NCBI GenBank assembly: GCA_947492905.1 | Contig: CANLOL010000001.1 | Location: forward strand, 474,578-538,577 | DNA from: an uncultured Sphingorhabdus sp. | GTDB taxonomy: Bacteria; Pseudomonadota; Alphaproteobacteria; Sphingomonadales; Sphingomonadaceae | DNA: 64,000 nt | Direction of reading: 5' to 3' | In this document: in pieces, positions 16,817 to 26,945 of the stretch | Numbering within the stretch: position 1 is the stretch's first letter | How the letters are laid out: every line of letters starts with the position of its first letter | Position numbers and translations under genes: made by a program | The notes under the pieces: model-generated | The model's database searches: none | Seen by the model: only the letters and a program-made list of their open reading frames with translations | What the model was told of the DNA's origin: nothing

Positions 16817-19111
16817 TTAATTTTGGCGGATTTTGGACTGCATAGCATTGAAATTATCCTCAATATCAGAAGCGATATTTTTCAAAACACTCGCAGTTTC
16901 ACCAAGGTTTTCAGCCGATGTTGCGGTTGAACCAATTTGTTCAGCAACAAGATCAACATTATGTCCAGCGCGCACTGATAATTCAGTAGCGCCTTTTACC
17001 AATTGGCCCAATTGATCGCCTTTAGAGGCTTGCTGAGACGCAGATTTTTGCGCCTCTGAAGTGATAGCCGTCAGACCGTTAATTTCTTCATCAATGACCC
17101 TGAAACGAGCAACAGCTTCGCCAATTAAGCCAGAGATATTACCGATAATATCCTGAATCTCTATTGAAACGCCGCTGGTTTGCTGTGCCAATGTGCGAAT
17201 TTCATTTGCCACCACGCCAAAGCTCTCACCATGTTCACCCGCATGGGCCGCTTCTATCGTTGCATTCAACGCCAATATATTGGTGCGGCGCATGATATAA
17301 TTGATAGACGCCACCAATTTCCCAATATCCTCAGCACCTTTTTCCAATGAGCTGACGGCGTTCCTGCCTTTGATACTAGCTTGTGCTGCTGTTTGCACAG
17401 ATTGATTGGCGCTGCCCATATCGAACGACATATCGCGCAGAGTCGCGGCCAATTCATTGGTGGATTCTGAAACGCGCTGAGCAATCTCTACGGCTTCGCA
17501 TGCTATGGAATTTGCGTCAGAAGCTTTAACTTCTGATGTATCAGATTGCACCATCAATTGTTCGGATTGCGAAGCCAATTGCAGAGCCTGATTTTGTAAT
17601 TGATGAACTTGATTTTCAAATGCTGATTGGAACCGCGCCAGAGTAGCATTAATTTCTTCTGCTCTTTCGCGTTCTTGATCGCCCACTTTTACCAAAATAT
17701 CGCGCTCTATTTTCTCATTTGCAGCCTGTTCAGCCAATAATTTTTCACGTGCTAATCTCTCTGATTTTTCTACGCGGGCCAAAAAATCATTAAATCCATG
17801 CGCCAATTCTGCGCCTTCATCAAATGGGTCAAAATCAACGCGCGCTGACAAATCAATATCGCCCTCATTTAAGCGCTTTAATACTGTCTCTAAGCTAGCT
17901 GTACCCAATACTGTGCCATGTTCAACAATGTTTAGGCCCATAACTTCTTCATCTTCGGTGACGCGCAGCAAAGACAATCTGTTTAATGTATAGGCCGCTG
18001 CATAAACAGTCGCAAATGCAAAGCCAGCAGCAAGCAAAGTACCCATAGTCTGAATTGTCAAATGCTCAAATAATGGCATTTCAAACGTTCCGGGCCGTGC
18101 TACCAAAGGCACAGCGATCGTGCCCATTACACCAGCCGCCCCATGCGTAGAAAATGCATGGACGCTGTCGTCCAATTTTAATTTCTTTTCGACAAATTCT
18201 GCACATAGCAAACTGAATAAAGCAGCGCCAATACCCAATAATAGCGCCATTATGGGCATTGTATAAGGTGCGCTAGCCGTAACGGCGACTAGGCCGGATA
18301 ATAAACCATTGATCATATATTCCGTGCGAAACACACCCGAGCGCAAATATCCCAGAAAAGTAGCTGCTAATGTTGCTGCGCATGCTGCTATAACTGTGTT
18401 TAACAATGCGTAAGAAAACTCTGCGCTTCTAGGGTCTAAACCCCCTGTATTAAAACCAAGCCAGCCCGTGAATAATATCATTGCGCCTGCTGCTGCTAAA
18501 ACTGGGCTATATCCCTGTATATGCTGTGAGTCCCCTGTGTCCTTGGCATAGCGGCCAACGCGCGGACCAAGCACCATTATTGCTGCTAATGCTGCGAAAC
18601 CACCAGTGACATGGACAACGGTAGCGCCTGCGGAATCCACAAAGCCCTGAAGCTGTAACCAACCAGCGGCTTTTTCACCCATTAATATATCGCCCCATAT
18701 CCAATGGCCAACCACTGGGTAAACTGCGACGCTGACAACAACAGCGATAAGCAAATAGCCGGGAAAACGAATGCGTTCAGCTACCGCGCCCGATAATATG
18801 GTAGCCGCAGTACCGCAGAACATAGCCTGAAATACTAACATGGGAATTATGTCGGGTGATATGGAATTAAGGCCCAGTAAATTGCTATCCCAGCCGATAA
18901 AACCCGAACCTGAATAACCAAACATTAAAGCCGCGCCCACCAATATAAAGGCTAAGAAAGCAATCGAAAAATCGATTACATTTTTCATCGCAACATTGAT
19001 GCTATTTTTAGATCGCACAAAGCCTGCTTCGACAAACATAAAGCCGATTTGCATAGAGGCGACCAAAATCGCAGCAACGCAGAGCCATATTAATGTGGGC
19101 ATATTTTCCAT
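16817..19111 (-). CDS. Ammonium channel (Amt) fused to HAMP-like and chemoreceptor signalling domains
   Basis: A 764-residue fusion. Residues 1-400 form an Amt/Mep channel: D159 and H167 ([14 protein letters not shown]), H323 (STHGAAGV), GWLGFNTGG, and the Amt C-terminal tail ending [10 protein letters not shown]. The twin-histidine pore is intact. Residues about 405-450 ([20 protein letters not shown]) look like a HAMP relay. A coiled coil (450-520) leads to a methyl-accepting signalling domain with the hairpin tip [17 protein letters not shown] (610-626). Compared with E. coli Tsr the tip has R608 for F373 and H623 for R388, both trimer contacts. No che or flagellar gene is in the window. 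Likely an ammonium sensor. The output is unknown. Confidence 0.9.
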   Translation of the reverse strand: MENMPTLIWLCVAAILVASMQIGFMFVEAGFVRSKNSINVAMKNVIDFSIAFLAFILVGAALMFGYSGSGFIGWDSNLLGLNSISPDIIPMLVFQAMFCGTAATILSGAVAERIRFPGYLLIAVVVSVAVYPVVGHWIWGDILMGEKAAGWLQLQGFVDSAGATVVHVTGGFAALAAIMVLGPRVGRYAKDTGDSQHIQGYSPVLAAAGAMILFTGWLGFNTGGLDPRSAEFSYALLNTVIAACAATLAATFLGYLRSGVFRTEYMINGLLSGLVAVTASAPYTMPIMALLLGIGAALFSLLCAEFVEKKLKLDDSVHAFSTHGAAGVMGTIAVPLVARPGTFEMPLFEHLTIQTMGTLLAAGFAFATVYAAAYTLNRLSLLRVTEDEEVMGLNIVEHGTVLGTASLETVLKRLNEGDIDLSARVDFDPFDEGAELAHGFNDFLARVEKSERLAREKLLAEQAANEKIERDILVKVGDQERERAEEINATLARFQSAFENQVHQLQNQALQLASQSEQLMVQSDTSEVKASDANSIACEAVEIAQRVSESTNELAATLRDMSFDMGSANQSVQTAAQASIKGRNAVSSLEKGAEDIGKLVASINYIMRRTNILALNATIEAAHAGEHGESFGVVANEIRTLAQQTSGVSIEIQDIIGNISGLIGEAVARFRVIDEEINGLTAITSEAQKSASQQASKGDQLGQLVKGATELSVRAGHNVDLVAEQIGSTATSAENLGETASVLKNIASDIEDNFNAMQSKIRQN

Positions 19112-19350
19112 AAACGACCTTTCTCAAAAAAAGGCCTATGGTATTATGGTTAAAAATTTATTAACGAGATTAGAGCCAGTCGAAAAAATACGCATATTTA
19201 TAATGGCTTGCAAGACTATTGTTAAAGTCTTGTAACATTATGTTTCATAAATGTTAGCGCTGCACATGTGCTGAGGGTTTACGCTATTAGCCCTAGCCTA
19301 TTAGAATGCAATTTTATCCGCTGAAAAATGCTATTATTTTTTTCGAAAAA

Positions 19351-20325
19351 TTATTTCGCGGCCGTAACTTCGGCCTTTTTAGGCGGAGACTTCAGTTGAT
19401 ATATGCGCACATAATCTATTTCCATACGCGCAGGAAATGCATCACCGCTTATCCCTTTTTGGCCACCCCAATCACCGCCAACGGCGATATTAAGGAGCAA
19501 ATGATGCTCATTGTCAAAGGGCCAGCGCGCCTTTGCCTTATTATTGGTTTTGCCCTTAGTTTCATTTTTATACAGATATTTAGGGGCATCATTCATACCA
19601 AATAATATAAAATCTGGTGTCCACAACATTTGATATCTATGCATAGTATCGCATGCATCAGGCACATCAAATTTATTGGTTTTTTCTGTATTTTTACTAT
19701 GGTTGTAGGCTTTTGTATGGATCGTTTGATGGATGACGCCTGGGTCAAAACCAACATGTTCCATAATATCTATCTCGCCGCCATTGGGCCAAATTACATC
19801 CGGATCTTCTGGTAAAGTCCATATCGCAGGCCATGTCCCTCGGCCGCATGGTAATTTTGCTTTAATTTCAAAAAAGCCATATTTCCAAGCTGCTTTGCCG
19901 CGCGTTAATATACGGGCGGATGTATATTTTTGTCCTGACCAATCTGGATATTCTTCTTTATCAAGCTGCTCCGCATGCGCTTCTATGATGAGGCTGCCAT
20001 CTTCAATACGGGAGTTTTTAGAGCGTGCGCGGGAATAATATTGCTTTTCATTATTATACCAGCCTTCTTGATTGCGCTCAGTCGCATAATCCCATTTGCT
20101 CTCATCCAGCATAGCGCCATTGGAAAACTCATCCTGAAATACCAATTCATAGCCCTTAGGCGCATGATGAACTTCTACTCTTTTTTCTGGTTCTGCATCA
20201 GGCCTCTGCTGGTTGGCAGAGGGTGCGCCATTGGTTGGCTGCGCAGTATCTTTTAAAATAGCATCGCCGCTTTGGTTGACGGCCAATACCATCAATATCG
20301 AAGAAAATGTTAATTTAGCAGCCAT
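19351..20325 (-). CDS. GH16 family glycoside hydrolase (beta-glucanase/laminarinase type)
   Basis: A 324-residue secreted enzyme. An N-terminal signal-like segment and a low-complexity linker (to about 55) precede a GH16 jellyroll: FQDEFSNGAMLDESKWDY, WYNNEKQYYS, YGFFEIKAKLPCGRGTWPAIWTLP. The catalytic motif E-x-D-x-x-E is E184-I-D186-I-M-E189, with nucleophile E184 and acid/base E189. The active-site type fits endo-beta-1,3- or 1,3(4)-glucanase. The gene lies downstream of a TonB-dependent receptor on the same strand, but a strong terminator (20344-20387) separates them. It likely cuts laminarin-like glucans for uptake by that receptor. Other GH16 substrates (agar, carrageenan, own polymer) are not excluded. 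Confidence 0.9.
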   Translation of the reverse strand: MAAKLTFSSILMVLAVNQSGDAILKDTAQPTNGAPSANQQRPDAEPEKRVEVHHAPKGYELVFQDEFSNGAMLDESKWDYATERNQEGWYNNEKQYYSRARSKNSRIEDGSLIIEAHAEQLDKEEYPDWSGQKYTSARILTRGKAAWKYGFFEIKAKLPCGRGTWPAIWTLPEDPDVIWPNGGEIDIMEHVGFDPGVIHQTIHTKAYNHSKNTEKTNKFDVPDACDTMHRYQMLWTPDFILFGMNDAPKYLYKNETKGKTNNKAKARWPFDNEHHLLLNIAVGGDWGGQKGISGDAFPARMEIDYVRIYQLKSPPKKAEVTAAK

Positions 20326-20343
20326 GACATCACCTTTTTAGTC

Positions 20344-20387
20344 AAAAAAATGCCACCCCCAAGTGTACGCTACTATTCAGGGGTGGC
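20344..20387 (-). terminator. Terminator after the TonB-dependent receptor gene
   Basis: Eight-base stem GCCACCCC (20352-20359) with GGGGTGGC (20380-20387), followed on the minus strand by a run of seven T. It lies between the receptor gene and the GH16 start, so GH16 expression needs read-through or its own promoter. Confidence 0.85.
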
Positions 20388-20432
20388 AAAGAGTGTTTCC
20401 AGTTCATTAGGAGGCCGGAAACTTTGCTTAAA

Positions 20433-23210
20433 TTAGAAGCGAACTCTTATGCGGCCACCGTAAGTACGTGGGCGGTTAAAGAATCGCGTATTATCAAATT
20501 GGGTAATGATAATCGCTGCTGCATTTACCGAATTTGTTATATTATTGGCATATGCTTCAAAACGATATTTACCTTCGGAATCCAGCGTAAAGCCTGCACC
20601 CACATCCAATGTGAAAAAGCCATCAATCCGATCAAATAAACGGCCATTGGTTACTTCAACACTCTCTGCTGATACAGTATCCATCATGCTTTCTGGCGTA
20701 TTGATAAATTCTTGGCTGTTAAAGATAGTGTGGAATTGTGAAGAGCGATATCCAGCAGAAATCACATAATCAAATTGACCATCACCTACATCAAAGGCTT
20801 GCGATAATTTCGCATTAAGCTGCCAACGCGGTGTTCGCGGTAAACGACGATCCGTAATGGGACGGAATACAGCGTTTACGGAATCAACATCAGCTTGGAA
20901 ACGGAAATCCTGAATAGGTTCCGCATCACGAATTTGAGCTTCCAAATATAGAGCACTAAAGTCCAATTTAATATTGGCTGGCAAATCAAATCCGCCATCA
21001 ATTTGCGCACCATAAATATCGGAATCCGCAGCATTGAAACTGAATGACACAACCAATGCAGTGCTGGTGCCGTCTGGAACCGTAATATTTTGCCCGCCAA
21101 ATGAATTTGCGAAATTAAGCGCTTGCTCAACCGACAATAATGAAGTGAACACTTGGTCTTCATAATCATTATAGAAGATTGATGCATTAAGACGTGTTTT
21201 AACACTGCCTAAGAAAAATTCATTCTTGGTACCAAATTCATACAAAATCACTGATTCTGTATCAAATGTAGGGGCAACACCCAAATCGCCAAGGTTATCG
21301 TTGAAACCACCAGATTTATGGCCATTGGCAACCAAGGCATAAACAAGATGATCATCGCTAATGTCATATTCTGCACGAACGCGCCAATCAACAAAGCTCT
21401 CATTCACACGGCCATCTTGCTGAAAGATTTGGCCCTGGAACGGTACAGAGAATGTGAATTGTGTTGTTGCGGCAAAACCATCACAGGTTAGGCCATCACC
21501 AAAATTAGTGTCTAAGCATGGAACACCATTGGGAACATCAAAGAAGTGGCCTTCAATTGGACCCGCTGATAAAATCTCACCCAAATTGTCGCGTGCGCCA
21601 AATTGAGCAACGCCATCTAATTGAAATTCAAATACTTCGGCATCGCTGATAGTGCCATCACCATTGGTATCGGGATTAAAGATTGTGCGATCACGCGCCG
21701 CAAATTCAAATCCTTCGGTACCAACACGTACACCCAAACAACAGTTGAAATTATCATCGCCAAGCGCAAGGCCATAACGTGCTGCTACACCAGTGCGCTC
21801 TTTACGATCGCCTGTATAACGCAAACCGCCGGTTAGACGGAATTTATCGGTTACGGAATAGGTTAAGTCACCATAAGCAGCCAAAGAGTCCGTATCAACA
21901 TTGGTGTTAAATTCAACGCCTTGGAAGAATGGATTTCTGTCGCCTGTTGAACCCAAGAATGAGAATTGATCTTCGCGAATATATTGGGCGCCCAAGCTCC
22001 AGATTAATGGCCCTTCGCTGTTGAAAAAACGCAATTCATGGAAGTGTGAGCGTGAGTCCGAGATAGAACGGAAACGTGAAAAATTATCCAATGATTCTGC
22101 TAGGATAATATCGGCATTAGGATTGCCAGCACCACCAGATAATGCGTCAATAACACCTGGGAAAGCTGGCGATAGTGGCGTTGTGGCTTCATAATCATAA
22201 ACCGCATCACGATAGCTACCAATATATTCAATAGTGAATGGATCAGCTTCATAAGTGATAGTGGTTCTTACGCCCCAATGGTCTGTATTTTGAATGGGCG
22301 TGATACCACGTGCAATAACATCACGTGGGTTAATATCATCAAATTGCTCTTGGGTAATATTGCCATCGGCAAGCTCACCCAATGCCAAAGCGAAGTTAGA
22401 CCCTGTAAAACCTGTGCCGCCCTCGGAAATATAATCACCAGCTATCAAAATTGACAGACGATCTGTTGGCTTGAACAAAATTTGTGCGCGGCCAGAATAA
22501 TTCTCCTGCGCTTCGGCAACGTCAATGCCGGTATTGGGGCCAACATTATTGAAATAGCTGTCATTTTGGAGATATAGGCCCGCAAAACGCACAGCAACTT
22601 TATCGCCCAATGGAATATTTAATGCACCGCGCAATGAACGCGTGTTGAAATTACCATATTCAGCTTCGAGCGATGCATCAAAGATACCAAGACCTGGCTT
22701 GAATGTGATGGCGTTAACAGAACCTGCCGTAGCATTACGTCCGCGCAACGTACCTTGTGGACCAACATTGACCTCGACGCGCTCAATATCATAAAATGCG
22801 CTACCAATGCCTGATGGACGCGGAATATTAACACCGTCAAAATGGAATGACGCTGCTGGATCGCCTAATTCTGTGTTATTGGTGCTACCAATACCACGAA
22901 TGAAAACCTCTACATTGCCGCCATTATTGGCAACGGATAGACCCGGGATGCTTTGCTGCAAATCTACTATGTTTTGCGCGCCAATTTTCAATAAATCGTC
23001 GCCAGAAACCGTAAATGCCGTCCCTGCAAAATCTTGCAAAGATTGTTCACGGCGATCCGCCGTAACAATGATAACATCTTCGTCTTCAACTTCCGCTGCA
23101 TCATCTTCTGCAGCAGGAGCTTCTTGCGCCATAGCAGGCATTGCACACAAACCAGCAATCGCCGTTGTGCTCAACATAATTTTGCGAACATAAATATTAG
23201 TTTTTTTCAT
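20433..23210 (-). CDS. TonB-dependent receptor
   Basis: A 925-residue outer-membrane receptor. The signal peptide (MLSTTAIAGLCAMPAMAQ) is followed by an acidic linker and the TonB-box-like DVIIVTADRREQSLQDFAG. The plug domain contains LQQSIPGLSVANNGGNVEVFIRG and RVEVNVGPQGTLRGRNATAGSVN. A 22-strand barrel is inferred from length and alternating pattern, and the C-terminus GGRIRVRF ends in Phe as outer-membrane proteins do. It is a typical sphingomonad receptor of the class that imports oligosaccharides or other large nutrients with TonB/ExbBD energy. Proximity to the GH16 gene suggests a glucan fragment as substrate. The LytS/LytTR pair upstream on the same strand may control it, which is an inference. 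Confidence 0.93.
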   Translation of the reverse strand: MKKTNIYVRKIMLSTTAIAGLCAMPAMAQEAPAAEDDAAEVEDEDVIIVTADRREQSLQDFAGTAFTVSGDDLLKIGAQNIVDLQQSIPGLSVANNGGNVEVFIRGIGSTNNTELGDPAASFHFDGVNIPRPSGIGSAFYDIERVEVNVGPQGTLRGRNATAGSVNAITFKPGLGIFDASLEAEYGNFNTRSLRGALNIPLGDKVAVRFAGLYLQNDSYFNNVGPNTGIDVAEAQENYSGRAQILFKPTDRLSILIAGDYISEGGTGFTGSNFALALGELADGNITQEQFDDINPRDVIARGITPIQNTDHWGVRTTITYEADPFTIEYIGSYRDAVYDYEATTPLSPAFPGVIDALSGGAGNPNADIILAESLDNFSRFRSISDSRSHFHELRFFNSEGPLIWSLGAQYIREDQFSFLGSTGDRNPFFQGVEFNTNVDTDSLAAYGDLTYSVTDKFRLTGGLRYTGDRKERTGVAARYGLALGDDNFNCCLGVRVGTEGFEFAARDRTIFNPDTNGDGTISDAEVFEFQLDGVAQFGARDNLGEILSAGPIEGHFFDVPNGVPCLDTNFGDGLTCDGFAATTQFTFSVPFQGQIFQQDGRVNESFVDWRVRAEYDISDDHLVYALVANGHKSGGFNDNLGDLGVAPTFDTESVILYEFGTKNEFFLGSVKTRLNASIFYNDYEDQVFTSLLSVEQALNFANSFGGQNITVPDGTSTALVVSFSFNAADSDIYGAQIDGGFDLPANIKLDFSALYLEAQIRDAEPIQDFRFQADVDSVNAVFRPITDRRLPRTPRWQLNAKLSQAFDVGDGQFDYVISAGYRSSQFHTIFNSQEFINTPESMMDTVSAESVEVTNGRLFDRIDGFFTLDVGAGFTLDSEGKYRFEAYANNITNSVNAAAIIITQFDNTRFFNRPRTYGGRIRVRF

Positions 23211-23364
23211 TATACCCTCCTAGTATTGTCTCTCAGATGATTACGTTGCCATCAAAGAATATTGAGCCTCCCAGACTCAATGAACGGCTATATTCATATA
23301 CTATTAATGACGGGCAATGAATTTGATGCAAAAGGGATGAATCTTGCTGTAAGCGGTCAGAAGG

Positions 23365-24087
23365 TCACAGCATATCGGGCAATAATTTGACCAATCCGGA
23401 TCTATATCTTCTGCTTACTGGAATCTCTTTTCCTGATTTCAACACAGCAATTGCACTGCCATTGCTGTTATTTTTAACCGAGCTAATATTATCTATATTT
23501 ATCAAATAGGAACGATGGGTTTGATAAAATCGCGATTTTAATTTTTCGGTATAATCCCGTAATGCTCCGCGCAGCATCAATTTGCGATCGGTACTATATA
23601 TATAAATATAGTCTCCGCTTGCCTCCATCGCATCAATATTAGCGGTATTGATAAATTCCGCGCCATCGCGCGTTGGCACTTTAATAACTTGATCTTCATC
23701 GGCTGCAATTTGCGACTTAACGGCCTTATGAATTGCTTTAATCACCCGATCATTGGAAAGAGGCTTTAGCAAATAATCAGCAGCATCAACATCAAAAGCG
23801 CGCACCGCAAAGCGCGAATGCGCGGTAGTGAATATAATTGCTGGCATAGTATGGGATGATTGTTCCAAAGCCGTGACTACGCTGAAACCATCGCCTTGCG
23901 GCATATTAATATCCAAAAATAATATATCGGGCTGATGTTCTTTTATGGCCGCAATAGTTTCTTCGCCAGAGTGGCAAATGCTTACAACTTCAATTGTTCC
24001 AACAGAGTCGCTAACCTCTGACAATATTTTTTCCAATAATATTGCGCTTAAATTTTCATCTTCCGCAATCACTACGCGATAGCTCAT
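23365..24087 (-). CDS. LytTR-type response regulator
   Basis: A 240-residue transcription regulator. The receiver domain (1-120) has acidic E9/D10, phosphoacceptor D59 (LFLDINMPQGDG) and the LLKPLS lysine. A LytTR DNA-binding domain follows (about 135-240: DAMEASGDYIYIYSTDRK, FYQTHRSYLINIDNISSV, EIPVSRRYRSGL). LytTR proteins bind direct repeats about one helical turn apart. It lies 46 bases downstream of its partner sensor kinase gene and 154 bases upstream of the TonB-dependent receptor gene, all on the minus strand. I could not identify its binding sites. Confidence 0.92.
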   Translation of the reverse strand: MSYRVVIAEDENLSAILLEKILSEVSDSVGTIEVVSICHSGEETIAAIKEHQPDILFLDINMPQGDGFSVVTALEQSSHTMPAIIFTTAHSRFAVRAFDVDAADYLLKPLSNDRVIKAIHKAVKSQIAADEDQVIKVPTRDGAEFINTANIDAMEASGDYIYIYSTDRKLMLRGALRDYTEKLKSRFYQTHRSYLINIDNISSVKNNSNGSAIAVLKSGKEIPVSRRYRSGLVKLLPDML

Positions 24088-24133
24088 GGGTTATACCGCC
24101 GCTTCACAAGCGTTATAATAGGATAAATCCAAA

Positions 24134-25252
24134 TCATGATATGCCCCTATCAATGCTTAAGGGTATAGAAATAAGGGCGGTGACGGTCTTTTCATCGCTT
24201 TGTTCAAGCGTGAAAATATAATCTCCGTCATAGACCGTATCGAGCCGCGATCTTACATTTTGAAGGCCTACTCCGCCTTCTTTACGGCCATTGGGTTTAT
24301 CAATTGCATCGGCTATTTTTAACGGCGGGCCATTGTTAGAAACTCTCAATATTAATCTGTCATCCTCTGATTGAGCTGTCACTCTAATCAAGCAGGATTT
24401 GCGCTGCCCCTCTACGCCATGGCGCACTGCATTCTCAACAATGGGCTGTAAAATTAAACTGGGTACCATAATATCTGATAGATGCGGCGGAATATCAATT
24501 TTCATTTGCAAACGTTCATGAAAGCGCATCTTTTCAACCGATAAATAACCTTCAATCGCATCAATTTCTTCGTCCAACTGCACGAATAAATTTTTATCAC
24601 CCTCTAAGGTAATCCGTAAAAAGCTGCTAAATTGATTGATCATTTCACGGGCTTCTTTGGATCGGTCGGTTGCTACCAATGCATTAATACTATTCATCGT
24701 ATTAAATATGAAATGCGGGTTTATTTGATAGCGGAGCATTTGAAGTTGAGAATCGCGTGAAAGGCTCTCTGCTGTAATACGGCGGAGTTTTTCATTCATA
24801 GCGCGTTCTTGTTCCGCAGCGACAGCCGAATAAGCCCTAATGCTATAATATAATGTCGTCCATAGCGCAAAAATTAAGAAAGACGCAAAATACCAGCCGC
24901 CAAATTCTTGCCAAATATTTGATCCTGGAAATAATGTTGCGAACATATACATGCGCATCACATTCCAGACAAACGCCGTAATAGCGACGATCAATAAATG
25001 CATAATCAGGCGCGCAGCTATAGAACCGCGCGCTGCATATTTTATCGAAAGACCAAGAGGCACGGTCAATGCCGCCCCTAAAAAAGCTTCTGCCGATATT
25101 TGCACAACATGCAGCCATTGCGGATCGCCATACCATAAGGTCAGCGATAGGAATGTAACAACGCAATAAAGCATCCAACCCAACAGCTGAACCGCCCACC
25201 AAGGCAATAGCACAGCTTGCGGCCGAATAGCTTTAGGTTGAACAATCTCCAT
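24134..25252 (-). CDS. LytS-like sensor histidine kinase
   Basis: A 372-residue membrane kinase of the His_kinase (PF06580) family. Four membrane segments lie within residues 18-138, followed by a coiled coil, the phosphoacceptor H180 (LRYQINPHFIFNTMNSI), the N-box region PIVENAVRHGVEG, and a glycine-rich EGGVGLQNVRSRL. It lacks a separate periplasmic sensing domain, so the signal is probably membrane-borne. It partners the LytTR regulator 46 bases downstream. The start at 25252 faces the exopolysaccharide locus across a 310-base divergent region, so it could in principle control that locus as well. Confidence 0.92.
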   Translation of the reverse strand: MEIVQPKAIRPQAVLLPWWAVQLLGWMLYCVVTFLSLTLWYGDPQWLHVVQISAEAFLGAALTVPLGLSIKYAARGSIAARLIMHLLIVAITAFVWNVMRMYMFATLFPGSNIWQEFGGWYFASFLIFALWTTLYYSIRAYSAVAAEQERAMNEKLRRITAESLSRDSQLQMLRYQINPHFIFNTMNSINALVATDRSKEAREMINQFSSFLRITLEGDKNLFVQLDEEIDAIEGYLSVEKMRFHERLQMKIDIPPHLSDIMVPSLILQPIVENAVRHGVEGQRKSCLIRVTAQSEDDRLILRVSNNGPPLKIADAIDKPNGRKEGGVGLQNVRSRLDTVYDGDYIFTLEQSDEKTVTALISIPLSIDRGIS

Positions 25253-25562
25253 CCCACATGAGTATGGCGATGGTCCTATGTTGACAAGAAAAACTTATAA
25301 AATATTGATAAGTGAGAACTAAACCCTGCGTTGCGTTGTTGCATCAAAAAAAAGAAATAATTATACTTATGTCACTTTTTTCTAGCTCTTAATGCGAGTT
25401 AGTAGTAACGAATTTACATTATACAGTATTATTTTACGTTAAACATATTGTTCATTCATAATAGGTTTTTTCAGCAAAACTAAAGTGGCCCTATATGATT
25501 AATAATACACCTCATTCTATTCCACACTATATAGTTCCATATTTTTCAAAGGTTGCGACATA
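25253..25562. other. Divergent intergenic region before the exopolysaccharide locus
   Basis: 310 very AT-rich bases with no supported gene, between the sensor kinase gene and the first exopolysaccharide gene. It must carry both promoters. A TTGACA at about 25278 has no well-spaced -10 box, so I do not call it. AAAGG about 10 bases before 25563 is a usable ribosome site. Confidence 0.5.
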
Positions 25563-26936
25563 ATGAATTCCCTAGCCGCAACAGAAGATATAATCGCTAT
25601 ATCGCGCAAAAAATTTCTTCGGCGTTGGCTTGCGCTCGGACTCGCCATCAATGACATATTATGTATTTGCATAGCATTCACCCTCGCTGGTATTTTCCGC
25701 TTGGGTTTTATGATGAGCGAAAGCCAACTAACCGATATATTAGCCGTCAGCCTACCTATATATGTCGGCATAGCCATTAACACCCGCGCTTATGGTACAA
25801 CCGCGCTGTCAACATTTTGGGTCAGCTATAGCCGCAGTGCCGCTGCTTTTATCTTTGCCATGGGTGCTGTTCTACTGACCGCCTTCTTTTTGAAAGCGAG
25901 CGCTGATTTCTCAAGGGTGATTTTTGCAACTGGCGTTGTTTTGGCTTTATTATTCCTCTTTATTGGCCGAGGAATACTCTCGCATCTTTCTAAAAAATTA
26001 CTCAATAATCAACCTATGGCAGAAGTAATAATTGTCGATGAAATAAAAGTTGAAAAATTAAGCGACACTCCCATCATTGATGCTGTTGCAGAGAATCTGA
26101 AACCGGACTTAACCAATGCTGATATTATTCAGCGCCTTGGCCTTATCACACAAGATATGGATCGCGTTATCGTCCATTGCAAACCTGAAAACCGCCAAGC
26201 ATGGGCCTTCACGCTAAAAGCTCTCGACGTTAATGCCGAGATCGTCACACCTGAGCTAAGCGATTTAGCGCCCATCGCTCTTAATAGGCGCGATGGCCAT
26301 ATCGCCTTAATGGTATCTCAAGGCCCATTAAGGCTAAGCGAACGGGCCATTAAGCGCGCCTTTGATATTATATGCGCTTTAATTGCCATACCCTTGCTCA
26401 TCATCCCGATGATAATCACCGCCATCGCTATTCGTATTGAATCTCCAGGGGCTGTAATATTCTCTCAGCAACGTATCGGCCTTGGGAATATTAGCTTTAA
26501 AATATATAAATTCCGTTCAATGCGTATCGAAACTTCTGATTCCAAGGGAGATCGCTCTACTAGCAGAGACGATGACCGCATTACCCGCGTCGGCGCCTTT
26601 ATTCGCAAAACCAGTATCGATGAATTGCCGCAAATATTTAATGTCTTGCTGGGAACGATGAGCATGGTAGGGCCGCGGCCACATGCCATAGGGTCACGGG
26701 CAGAAAATATGCTCTTTTGGGACATTGATGTACGCTATTGGCATCGCCATGCGATTAAACCCGGTTTAACCGGCCTTGCGCAAGTACGCGGTTTTCGAGG
26801 GGCAACCGAAAAGCGCGAAGATTTAGAAGAAAGATTGCAATCCGATTTAGACTATCGGGCCAATTGGTCCCTCTGGAGCGACATTAAAATCATATTGATG
26901 ACATTTCGTGTATTAATTCACCGCAATGCCTATTAA
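25563..26936 (+). CDS. Polyprenyl-phosphate glycosyl-1-phosphate transferase (chain initiation)
   Basis: A 457-residue PHPT of the WcaJ/WbaP type. The N-terminal half has about four membrane segments (20-140) and a degenerate nucleotide-binding-like region. From about 260 comes the catalytic bacterial sugar transferase domain: [16 protein letters not shown], then [28 protein letters not shown] in pieces, [21 protein letters not shown], and [12 protein letters not shown]. It moves a sugar-1-phosphate from a nucleotide sugar to undecaprenyl phosphate, the first step of repeat-unit assembly. The acyltransferase gene starts 9 bases later. The sugar is probably glucose or galactose, not resolvable here. 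Confidence 0.92.
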   Translation: MNSLAATEDIIAISRKKFLRRWLALGLAINDILCICIAFTLAGIFRLGFMMSESQLTDILAVSLPIYVGIAINTRAYGTTALSTFWVSYSRSAAAFIFAMGAVLLTAFFLKASADFSRVIFATGVVLALLFLFIGRGILSHLSKKLLNNQPMAEVIIVDEIKVEKLSDTPIIDAVAENLKPDLTNADIIQRLGLITQDMDRVIVHCKPENRQAWAFTLKALDVNAEIVTPELSDLAPIALNRRDGHIALMVSQGPLRLSERAIKRAFDIICALIAIPLLIIPMIITAIAIRIESPGAVIFSQQRIGLGNISFKIYKFRSMRIETSDSKGDRSTSRDDDRITRVGAFIRKTSIDELPQIFNVLLGTMSMVGPRPHAIGSRAENMLFWDIDVRYWHRHAIKPGLTGLAQVRGFRGATEKREDLEERLQSDLDYRANWSLWSDIKIILMTFRVLIHRNAY

Positions 26937-26945
26937 GCTATTGTA

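Noticed and set aside
17740-17755. CACGTG-containing site that resembles parS
   Set aside because: Only the left half matches the consensus. The right half (CTAAT) does not.
19361-19381. GGCCG hairpin followed by T-run on the plus strand at the 3' end of the GH16 gene
   Set aside because: There is no plus-strand gene upstream for it to terminate and it lies in coding sequence.
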